From assembly GCA_900618795.1 (NCBI GenBank), contig UYJD01000002.1, positions 2,727,294-2,791,293 of the forward strand: a DNA stretch of 64,000 bases, given 5' to 3'. Of the stretch, positions 54,985 through 64,000 are shown one piece after another; the first letter of the stretch is position 1, and the number at the start of each line of letters is the position of its first letter. Origin of the DNA: Cyanodermella asteris. Lineage: Eukaryota; Ascomycota; Lecanoromycetes; Ostropales; Stictidaceae. The notes beneath the pieces were generated by a model. It was not told where the DNA came from and searched no databases. It was given only the letters and a program-made list of their open reading frames with translations. The translations under genes were made by a program, and so were the position numbers.

Positions 54985-55945
54985 ATGTTCGGGTTCTCCT
55001 CCATCATCATTGCTGCGCTTGTGGCCAGCAGCTCGGTATTTGCCTCGCCAATTGTCGAGCGAGCGAGCAGCGTGTCTTGCGTTGCATATCGGCCTGTCAA
55101 TTGGAAGAGTCCGAAAGGCAGAATCAATTTCTATGATAATGTACGTTTCCAATACGTCCTTGCGTCGTTCCTAAGATTACGTCTTCACCTAAACATCTAC
55201 CTAACGGTCTTGACTTGTTGCTCGGCCAAGCACTTGTTGGACCGGTTGGAAGATATTCGATTAGTGATGTTACCTCCATTGCTGCTCCGACATCTTTTCT
55301 ACATCTCGAGCATGCGTGTATTGTTGCCCATCCTGACCATTCCAGAACCCGACCGATGTCCCCTACAACGGTGCCGGCTTCCACGCCCCAACCCTGCCCG
55401 CCAACGCAACCGTAACCCCCTCCGGCTACCTCTACCTTGCGAACCACAACACCTCCCGCGGCTATCCTTTCACCTTCCAATCCTGCGGCGTGTCCTCCCC
55501 AACCTTCAACCTAACTACAAACTTCACGCAATCCTCCTGCTCGCACGGCGGCTGCTACATCAACCACTACAACTTCGTCCGCGTCATCAACCCAGCCACG
55601 GGCCACTGTCTGACCACAAAATCCTACGGCGCAGACGTCTCGACGTTCAATTTCCAGGCGTGCGAGACGAACCCGACGGATCGCAGGCAGTTTTGGGAGA
55701 CGAGCCAGGTTGTGAATTATTCGCCGGGGTATGGTGCCGTGACGAATGTGGGGGGAGTGGATATTGAGAATGTGCAGTATGGAGATGATGGGACGCAGTT
55801 TCAGAATGGAAAGAGGGCGGACAAGGGGAAGAGGGCGGGTGCTTATTTTGCGTGGAGTTTGAGTCGGGGGGATAACAGGACGGTTGAGGTTGTGACTGCG
55901 GATTATACGCAGATCGGGCTCAGTGCGAGCTTGGTGGAGGCGTGA
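54985..55945 (+). CDS. Secreted protein of unknown function
   Basis: Coding is join(54985..55140, 55346..55945), 251 residues, phase-0 intron (GTACGT..CATTCCAG) of 205 bases, longer than usual. A clear signal peptide opens it (MFGFSSIIIAALVASSSVFA, cleavage near FASP), followed by VERASS, which looks like a short pro-segment ahead of the mature chain. The mature part has six Cys (SCVAY, QSCGV, SSCSHGGCYINH, GHCLTT, FQACETN), at least four N-glycosylation sites (NATV, NHNTS, NLTT, NFTQ) and a QFWE-containing segment reminiscent of ricin-B-like beta-trefoils. A KRADKGKRAG sequence near 210 resembles a Kex2 cleavage site. I do not recognise a named family. Extracellular or wall location is likely. 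Confidence 0.72.
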
Positions 55946-58353
55946 TACCGATTGTCGAGCTGGATTGGTGAACTATGTTTGCTGTGTTTGAATACACACC
56001 TTGCCAGATCCATGAAAGGACTTGATGGGACACTGACTTGGAAACAAGACTGGGGGAAAAGCAAATATAGATATATGCGCCCGTGCAGAACCTGGTAGAA
56101 CGATACTCAGCATATTCTTAGCACGCTTCCCTCGGGCAGACATAAGATAGGTTCACACTCATCCACGATAACCGCCACGATAGCCTACGATCGTCTCAAA
56201 TTAACTAAACAATTTGGACCTCCTTGATCGCCCTCCATGCCGTCCCCAACACTCCCTTCCTCTCCCTTCCTCCTTCCCTGGGCCTATCCCTCTACTTCTC
56301 CATCTTCACAACTCTCTCCGCTTCCATCCACTCCCAACCCCTCTCCTCCAACTCCACTTCATTCGCCGGCACCACGCTCGAAGCCGGCGGGAGACCTACG
56401 ATTCTCATTTGACGCCGCCATCTCACCCTGACCTTCAATCCGCGAAAGCTCCACCGTCACGCCGTCGGGCTTCGGAGCGCGATGTGACATTGCATCGTAG
56501 GGTCGTTGGAATTGGAGGGGGATTGGTTGTGGTGGGCTCGCGCTTGGAGGCGGCGCACGGTTTCGTTTCGTGGGCGGGCTTCTGGTGCCGAGCTTGGTGG
56601 TGGCAGCTAGGCGTGGGAGTCGGAGATGGATTGGTGGTAGCTCGGGGGATTTGAGGAGGAGGAGGAGGAGGAGGAGGAGGAGTTAGGGATTTCGGACGGA
56701 GGCGAGTGGTTGGAAGGTGCGTTTGGGGATGGCGAGGTGAGAGCTTCGGTGGAGCTGGAGAATCGCTCGAGGGGTTCAACCTGATGTGGTACATGTGGTT
56801 TCGATTGAGGGATCGTAAATAATGCGCCGATAAGAGGGTCACGCAACCACGGGTGTTTCGCAAGTTATGAGAATATTGGAGAGTTTATAGGCGACAATAT
56901 ATGTCAGTTCACCCATACATAGCCTCGCACTACGAGCGGCAGATCGAGCACCATTGATTTTGCGCTTTGCCTTGGAATAGCTTGTTAACCTGGATCTGCA
57001 GGTTCTGAATCTGCTGCGCCAACGTGGAGAGGTTTGGGGTGTGTTGTGTGTTAGGCTCAAGATGTGGTGCAGGCCGAGTGACTTCGAATTGAGGCAATGC
57101 AGCGGCGATGATTCTGAGGACGTCACTGAACTGTTCTACAGCGATGGACAATGATGCGGTCAAATTGAGCGGTTCGAAATAGTTAGATGTTCTTCATCTT
57201 ACACGATGGTCTTTCACAGCTGATGTTCCGACATTCTTCTTGTCCAGATTTATTGTGATATTACTGCATCGAAGCTTCTATCTTAGGACGAGACTTTGAA
57301 CGGACAAGACATGTGACTGAAGCCGTCGCGGCATTCCTAAGTGCCAGCCAAACCTGACGAAACAGTATTGGGGATGGAAAAGCCATGTCTTGCCATGAAA
57401 GAGCACATAAATCGTTGTCCTGACGCGAATCTAGTTTCACAGTTCTTTGGCTCCGTCAACCGGCTCACTTGCCGGCAGCCCACTTGTTCCGTCGAATCAA
57501 TATGACCATACCCAATGAAATATACCGTGGCTTTGAGGATTTTAGGATTAGGATGCAGGCCTCACAATGGTATACTGCTGCTACACCATCTAACAAAAGC
57601 ATGGCTAGGCATGTATACCACGAAAGCGAATTCACGTCCAGTATCAGCCTTGCAAATGAGAACAGGATGGTACAAAGCGCCATGATTCTCATCCAGCAGT
57701 CTTGCCAACGATCTGAACCCCGTACCGGCTTGGTCATAGTCTCGCGGAACTGCAAATTCCGCTGCAGACTCCCGTGAAGCCGAAATTGGCTGGCACGATG
57801 TCGGATGATGTATTCAGGAGCCTGTTAGCACAGATTCAGGATCAATTGGCATGGTCATGGGTACCGTGTGCAGTATACCTCGGGATCAGCGCATAGGGCA
57901 AAGTGGTCATGCAAGTACCCGTGGTTGTCACCGCCGTCCCGCATACTTCGAACCAGGATATGAACAGACGCAAAGACATGCGGCCACGGCTTCAAAATCC
58001 GATATCATGTAAGAACAGTTTGAAACAACTCACAACCGAGTTCAGATTACGAGACCGGTGAGTGCTCCTGCCGTTCATTCACCGCCCTGTCAATTGCGCT
58101 GCAGTCACGTGCCAAGACCGCGACTGCTTGCCAGCAGGCTAAGTATTGACCCGAACTGTTTGTCCTGCATTCAAGGGAAGTTCATCCTGCCGCAATCCCC
58201 GCGAGACATTATCAAACAAAGGAAAGACACCACAGCCGTCACAGGCTCTCATGTCCGTCGTGCGAATGCAAAGGACAGGCAACAAGAACTCTTACAACTT
58301 TGCAACTCAGCGCCCCGACTGTTCGAGTCCATACAAGCGCAAGACCACACAGC
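55946..58353. other. Intergenic 2.4 kb with microsatellite and orphan frames
   Basis: It holds a (GAG)n microsatellite and two orphan minus-strand frames described in the findings (about 56935-57175 and 57465-57755). None has a convincing start codon or full gene model. No RNA gene recognised. Confidence 0.4.
56653..56682 (+). repeat. (GAG)n trinucleotide microsatellite
   Basis: Ten uninterrupted GAG units on the + strand. Outside any supported gene. Such tracts vary in length between isolates. Confidence 0.95.
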
Positions 58354-60396
58354 ATGGGCAAGCTACAATATGTGAATGTGAGCAGCAAACAACTCGACGT
58401 TGCCAGCCAAGTGCAAGGAGCTGACATGAGGGTTCACAGCGCAAAATCGAGGGATCGAAACTAGGGAAGACCGTTGCCAAGGACCTGGTAGGTCACGAGG
58501 TTACACAGATGGGCAACAGCTCCGCAACGTTGTCCACATCGTCCATGGGCTGACAAGTTCGTGCAGCGAAAACGAATCCCCCCAGGCCTTGGCTCAAAAG
58601 TCGCCCTGCGAGACCCACAAGTCGAGCTCGACGTAACAAACAAGGACCTTGACGACCCCAACTGCTGCCTCATCGTCGTTGCCTTGGTGGAAAGCATCCA
58701 GAGTCTGGCCGGAACAACAAAGCTTGAGGAGCTTAAGCTTAGAGAAAATGCGCTGACGGCCAAGTCCTTGCGGCCACTGGCAAGGGTGGTGCGAGCGGCA
58801 GCGTGGGATTTGAGAGATCTGGATCTCAGTCACAATAACATTTCCATCAAGACAGAAGAGGACGCAGCGGCCTGGGAGGAGTTTCTGTGCTCTTTCTCGC
58901 GATGCGTCGTTATGAGGCGGCTCGACCTCAGCGGCAACCCCCTTGGGTTGAAAGCATTCGAGGTGCTTTCGAAAGTGTACCTCAGAGAAGATCTGCTCGG
59001 TGCAGGACTGGATGTTTGGTCAGACGTTAACACGCAAAGTTCTGCGGAAAGCTGCGAGAGTCTGAACAGCTCTATGGAACAGACGGATCTGGGAGACGGA
59101 AACGCTGACTTTGAAGTTGAGGTTTCAACCCCGTTGGTGCCGAGACAGTCGAAGTCGGTAAACCCTTCACCAGGGGCGATTCCGCCAGAAGTCATGATGC
59201 GTTACTGCGCCACATCCGGACTGCGAGCCATCCCATACCTATGTTTTTTTGACTGCGACTTGACTGATGGATGCGCCATGTACCTGTCGTACGTCGTCGA
59301 GCATCACGCTCTGGCGGCTGAGTTACTGGAGAAGGTTCCATCACCAAAGCCTGGGGCTCAAGCTAGCCAGATTGAGGCTTATGACATGGTCTCCGGTTGC
59401 AATGGAATTATCTGGAGTCCGAACCCCCAACTTGGCAAAGACGGTGCTCGGGTGCTTGAGCTTGCACAACAAGCACGCATCGACGTATCGGAAGACATGG
59501 ACGATGTGCTCGAGGAGGCTTTGCTAGTCTCACCAATGCAGGTGCCTCGAAAAGTTTCCGACACGCCTTCACCTTTCACCCCGCTCACCAACCGACAGCG
59601 CCGAGGATCAATGTCATCAGGAGGTCAAGCTAGTCCCTTTACCGCGACTCCCAACGCACTCAAGACAAATACGTTGGAGGCTGTCCGCAACCGCATCCAG
59701 ATTGAGATCATCAAAGACTTCGGACCGCGCAGCAACAATCTGTGGTACAACGCGCTAAGAATCCTAGCATACTCCCGTGCGTTTCTCGCTGCACAAGAAG
59801 CGCAATTTCCGGTAGAGGATGATAGCCCGAAAGAGGTGGAAGACCTGCGAGCAACCCGTGATCTCGAAGTACCGGCAACCCCGACTCCGATGCGGAAGAT
59901 TGTCGAAAGCCCACCGGATTCTCGCTCGCCGTCTCCAAGCAATTCATTATGGCCTAGACTTCCATCTTCGAATGTGGAGAACAAGCAGCCTTCGTCGAGA
60001 CAGACTTTGGTTTTCCGGCTCAACACGAACAAGCAAGGCCAGACCGGTCTCGACCGTGAGCATGGACTCAAGCTGAAAGTTCCTACGGACAAGAATGCAT
60101 CCACTGGCGTTGTTCAGGTGAAGGAGATGACACCGCCGACGAGGACAGCGCCGATATTTCCAAAGAAACAGTATAGAGCCAACCTGATCGGAGGTCTGAA
60201 CGAGAAGCTGTGGGCTCAGATCCTATCTGACGTTGTAGGGGCTAGCGATGCCCTCAGCCCAGCACAGCGGTCCCAGGTGATCAAGTATGCGTGTAGCAGG
60301 AAATCCTTGGACCAAGAAATCCAGCGGCTGGGCAAGCTGGAGCAGGCACAGATCTGGAAAGTCCTTGAGCAGATGGGTTGCTTGTCGTATTCTTGA
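58354..60396 (+). CDS. Leucine-rich-repeat protein, fungal type
   Basis: Coding is join(58354..58377, 58440..58487, 58567..60396), 633 residues. The first two exons are tiny: MGKLQYVN (24 bases) and RKIEGSKLGKTVAKDL (48 bases). Both introns carry GCTGAC branch sites. The acceptor GTGCAG is preferred over ACAAG nine bases earlier, which would add FVQ in frame. Residues 40-160 hold ribonuclease-inhibitor-like repeats (LEELKLRENALTAKSLRPL, LRDLDLSHNNISIKTEED, MRRLDLSGNPLGLKAFEVL), with a further one later (YLCFFDCDLTDGCAMYLSYV). The centre is Ser/Pro-rich and disordered. The C-terminus (about 560-633; NLIGGLNEKLWAQILSDVVG) is a conserved helical end domain. The specific role is unknown; probably a scaffold. 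Confidence 0.82.
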
Positions 60397-61452
60397 TTGA
60401 CGGGCTGCGACCGGCTTCATCGATTTGTCAGGAACACTTACCATTTGCTATGTTGATGCAGGACTTGAGCGATTGCCTGCTTCGAATGAACCAAACAGCA
60501 GTGGTGGGTCTACAGAATTTGCAGAATGAAAGACTTCGGTCTTTATCTTACCATACAAGGTCATTATCCTAGCAATCTATTTGCCTCTCGTCGCGTGGAG
60601 TCGTCCTTGTCCCAGCAATTGGCCTGCCCGGACCCAGGATTCATGATCGGTTTAGTCTGTCGTTCGATGGCCATGCGTGTCATATCAATGTCAACCTGTA
60701 GCTACTCCAGTCTGGCGGCTTTCCTGCCCGAGCCTGTAGCAACGCCCATCTAAATTCAGATAGAAATGATTTCAACAGGCAATGTGCGGTGTCGGTGAAG
60801 CAGGACGAATTTATCGAAAGAGTTTAACATGCCCAGTTCACGTGCGCTCGAATTAAGCTCTGTTCTCCTGCTCTATTAGGCCTAGCCACCACGGTGAGGC
60901 TCAAGCTGTCAAAGCGCCAATCCAGGGGCCAGGGTCTTCCGTACCACCAACCCAGCCCACGTTTCTTTGGCGTTTGTGATCCTATCAATACTTTCCCTAC
61001 CACTAATATTGCCGCTTTGCCAACTAACACGAAAGCGCAGCGCGCGGTGTCAACGACTATCTATCAAGAAACGCTCGGCTGACGGCGCGCTAGTTGGCGA
61101 CGTGCTTGAAACTAGCTGATCTCCACCAGTCGGATTCGCCGGTGCAGATACGAACGATGTGTTGCGTATCGTAGCTAAACAGCCTCTCCAACCTTCCTAA
61201 GCTCCATCTGAGCCATCTACACGTCGAGTCACTTTCAATTCAATCATTCGCTCTTTCCGCTGGCAAAACTTAGCCTCTTGTCACTCGGTCTCTTGTAACT
61301 GAGCCATCGCGCCGAATCACCCTCAGCCACACAACCGACCTCGACCCAACCGACAGCCTCCCGACATGCAGTGATTCGATAAACAGAGGTATTGGTGCGC
61401 TCAGACCAGTTTGATAGGAAAAGAGGAGGAATTGAAGAGCAGAACATACAAC
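60397..61452. other. Intergenic 1.05 kb: nucleotide-sugar transporter promoter
   Basis: No supported gene. The frames here are short and cross no splice-consistent borders. Confidence 0.5.
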
Positions 61453-62994
61453 ATGGCATACGTAGGGTCGCGACGAGGAGCCTCAGCCTCGCTATTTGGC
61501 TTGCCCATGAAGCAATTGTCACTGGTCATGTTGACCCTTCAGAACTCAGCCCTCATCTTGGTACGTTGCGGTCCAAAGCACCATCGAAAGCAAAGCAGTT
61601 TGTTGGTCAAATATCCATGCTGAGACAGCGCAGTTACTATACTACTCCCGAACAATGGCTCCCGTGAACGGCCAACGATACATTGCATCCACCGTCGTAC
61701 TGATGGACGAGGTCTGCAAACTGACAGTGTGCCTCACAATCGCGCTCTACGAGATCTCGCAAAGGTCGCCACCATCTCAGACGGCAGCTTCGTTGTTCGA
61801 AGAATTGTGTGCGGCGGTGTTCACGGGCGACAGCTGGAAATTAGCTATCCCTGCGGCGCTTTACGTTGTCCAGAACTCGCTGCAGTATGTGGCGATCAGT
61901 AACCTGGAGGCCGCAACGATGCAAGTCACGTATCAGTTCAAGATTCTACCGACAGCAGTATTTAGTATTGTCCTGCTACGGCGCACTCTGAGACCGAAGC
62001 AGTGAGCCGCCTTGGGACTGTTAATGCTGGGTGTGGCTGCAATACAAGTCCCCAGCGGTTCTGGAACAGCGGCCCTCCACCACGTCGAGCACCTTATACA
62101 TCTCGAAAGAGTCGGCAGCCCGGGTCTACTCAGCCACGGAAACGCGGTAACACCTGGAGGAGCTGGTGGAGCAGCGCCCTTGCACAAGCGGAGCGCCACA
62201 TACGAGGGCATCGAAGACGATGAAAAAGCTACCGAGCGGAATGCAACCATCGGCATCGCTGCGACTCTCTGTGCGAGCACCGTCGCAGCATTTGCGAGCG
62301 TCTTCTTTGAAAAGCTGATGAAAGATGGTAAATCTAGCACACAAAACGTCAGCTTGTGGATCAGGAACGTACAGTTGAGCTTGTACAGCATCTTTCCGGC
62401 TCTGTTCATCGGTGTAGTTTTCATCGATGGCGGGCACGTTGCGAAGAGAGGTTTCTTCTCTGGCTACAACTGGATCGTCTGGATCGTGATTGCTTGTCAG
62501 AGCTTTGGTGGGATAGTGGTTAGCCTATGCTTGTATTATGCCGACAACATAAGCAAAGTGTTTGCGACGAGCATCAGCATCCTGATCAGTCTGGTCATGA
62601 GCGTGATATTTTTCAACTTTCATCTCACCTTTAACGTACGTTCTTCCGCGCTCCTGGGACGATACATAGTCGTTACTGACCGTGCTTGCAGTTTGCCATT
62701 GGCACATCCATAGTACTATTTGCAACCTATCTGTACAACTCCACCTCCAGCACTTCTGTCAGCAGAGGTCTCTCAAACCTCAAGATAGACCTCAGAAAGT
62801 CGTCTCCAAATTCCTATAGCGGCCATTTGGCTTCGCCATCAACAACAGGGCTTGGCTGCGACGGAGATGTGGTGCTTCCCATGCCCAAGTCAACGAACCT
62901 GGCCTCTTCATCCAGCAGGCCTGGATCACCAACAAAATCTCGTAAGCAGAGTATTAATTATATCCCGATGGCTTCGGATAAGCGAAATTCATAA
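61453..62994 (+). CDS. gms1: UDP-galactose transporter (Gms1/SLC35A type) interrupted by an in-frame TGA
   Basis: Golgi nucleotide-sugar antiporter that supplies UDP-galactose for glycan synthesis. Model: join(61453..61560, 61634..62635, 62692..62994), 470 codons, all introns phase 0. Family blocks run in order: MKQLSLVMLTLQNSALIL, YYSRTMAPVNGQRYIASTVV, YVVQNSLQYVAISNLEAATM, QVTYQFKILPTAVFSIVLLR, then a stop at 62003-62005, then AALGLLMLGVAAIQ, AATLCASTVAAFASVFFEK, YNWIVWIVIACQSFGGIVVS and YADNISKVFATSISILIS. The stop falls where the family normally has Trp (RPKQ then W). Everything after it stays in the same frame and conserved, so this is one point difference (TGG to TGA). It may be a sequencing error, a recent loss, read-through or RNA editing. 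The TGA also overlaps a GTGAGC donor-like site. Confidence 0.8.
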
Positions 62995-63137
62995 CAATGC
63001 AAGCTCTTGCACTTGTTGCAAGCCGATTCAAATCCCAAGCTTCACTCTTCATTTCCTAAGGCTCGTTTGAACGTGATGATCGAAAACTTTGGCTGAAAGT
63101 CAAAGGAAGATACGACTGCTGCATCCAGACTCCAGCT

Positions 63138-64000
63138 TCAGACCTTTGACTTAGGCGCCTCAGCGCGGGGTAAGTCCAAATCTATCACCCAAGGTGCATT
63201 CTCCGGCCGTCCACCCCGATTCATTATCGCAGCATTGACGAGCAAAGTCTCTTCTCCCCACGTTAATGTTCCCGTCCCCTCAGCAGTCGCATCCACATAT
63301 GCATACCCTCGCTCCAAGACACCCGCATCTTTGTTGCCTACCTCAATCCTCCTCACCTCCCCGCCCTCCCTCGGCTCAAGCTCCATTCCTCTATCTGGCC
63401 TATCCCATCCACTCCCTTGATCCGACTCACCACCAGCATTCGCCTTCCTTTTCCCACTCCACTTAACCCACTCCGCCCCCCAACCTTCATGGATATGCCC
63501 AAAAACAGCCAGCCGAGGTTTTATTCGTGCCAGGGCGTGAAGTTGATTCACGCAACCGACGGGTCGTACGTGTCCAAGATCAAAACGGCCGACGTTATCC
63601 ATGTGGTGTAGAGGCGGTCGTGGGTCATGACGATGTCGACGGCGGGCCAGGAGGGTGCTGGGTTTGGAGGGTTGAAGTCGGGGTTGTTTTGCGGGGAGGT
63701 CGAAGAAGGGTTGAAGCGGTCGTGATGTCGATCGTAAGCGAAGGCCATGTTGCAGAAGGCAGGTGTGTACGGGCTGGTATATATCTGGATGGAGAGTTGG
63801 CATGATTCAGCCTACATGAGCTCATGCTCATGTTCATGTTCATGATCGTGAGATGTTGTGGCTCTGTCCGGTGCACAAGCAAGATTCAAATATATCAGAG
63901 CTTCCCCGAGAAGTTGGAAGTGGGCAAATGACTCGACGACATGCTCCGCGGAATGAACCAAAATCACCACTCACCGTAAACTTGGCTCCGTTCTTCAAAT
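63138..64000 (-). pseudogene. Metallophosphoesterase with one-base frameshift, 5' partial
   Basis: Calcineurin-like phosphoesterase fold, metal-dependent. Pieces: an exon running in from the right edge to 63975 (LKNGAKFT, donor GTGAGT), a 190-base intron, an exon from 63784 (IYTSPYTPAFCNMAFAYDR..VDIVMTHD), and the rest to 63138 in the next frame (PPLHHMDNVGRFDLGHVRPV, GCVNQLHALARIKPRLAVFG, HIHEGWGAEW). The metal motifs MTHDPP and GHIHEGWG are both kept, but only if one C is restored at 63616-63617, inside a CC that reads as CCC in a normal gene. All else is intact, so either a fresh mutation or a sequencing error. Homologues are widespread fungal proteins of the MPPED/239AB-like group with unknown substrates. 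It converges with the transporter gene. If the base is an error, this is an ordinary functional gene. Confidence 0.72.

Noticed and set aside
55141-55345. Reading through the long intron of the secreted-protein gene
   Set aside because: The frame changes, the Cys/glycosylation pattern is lost, and both splice sites are strong.
57941-57975. tRNA-like B-box (GGTTCGAAG on the minus strand)
   Set aside because: Does not match the full GGTTCRANTCC consensus and no cloverleaf can be drawn around it.

Overview
The window is nuclear DNA of a filamentous ascomycete. The evidence is short introns (43 to about 205 bases, mostly GT..AG with a CTAAC/CTGAC-like branch site), tightly packed genes on both strands, and gene families typical of moulds: a secreted multicopper oxidase, a PTH11-like rhodopsin-fold membrane protein, CsbD-like stress protein, BRCT-less PARP and an ascomycete HMG-box regulator. 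The style suggests Dothideomycetes, but this is an impression and not proved. Almost everything is ordinary chromosomal gene space. I see no rRNA, tRNA, CRISPR, provirus or clear transposon.

Layout. 1-4.5 kb: a DHA2-type MFS exporter (5' end cut off by the window) converges on a secreted laccase-like multicopper oxidase. 4.5-16.6 kb: PARP, beta-mannosidase B, a gamma-tubulin complex subunit (Spc97/GCP2), the Cdc48 cofactor Shp1/p47 and a CsbD-like protein. 16.7-22.3 kb: TAF11, a decayed FMP52-like pseudogene, COG2, a tautomerase and a small unknown membrane protein. 22.8-33.6 kb: a sugar transporter, the CAF-1 large subunit, Bro1 and mitochondrial Hsp40 Mdj1. 35-39.2 kb: a PTH11-like protein and the Rab GAP Gyp7. 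39.5-41 kb: two unrecognised genes on opposite strands, both running into a 155-base run of N. 41.3-53.3 kb: an HMG-box factor, the rRNA-processing factor Utp5 and the BET bromodomain protein Bdf1. 55-64 kb: a secreted cysteine-containing protein, a leucine-rich-repeat protein, a UDP-galactose transporter with an in-frame stop, and a frameshifted metallophosphoesterase that runs off the right edge.

How the genes relate. Most neighbours are unrelated housekeeping genes (transcription and chromatin: TAF11, CAF-1, Bdf1, PARP; trafficking: COG2, Bro1, Gyp7, Gms1-type transporter; proteostasis: Shp1, Mdj1). Only the exporter/laccase pair at the left edge looks like a possible functional unit, and the rest of any cluster would lie outside the window.

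The most unusual points are the nugatory-looking TGA at a conserved tryptophan position of the UDP-galactose transporter, the one-base frameshift in the metallophosphoesterase, the FMP52 relic, a strong G-quadruplex-forming strand in the beta-mannosidase/Spc97 promoter, and a 60-base in-frame intron inside Gyp7. I did not find a convincing undescribed multi-gene system. Exon borders were worked out by eye from splice signals and reading-frame continuity, without transcripts or database searches.
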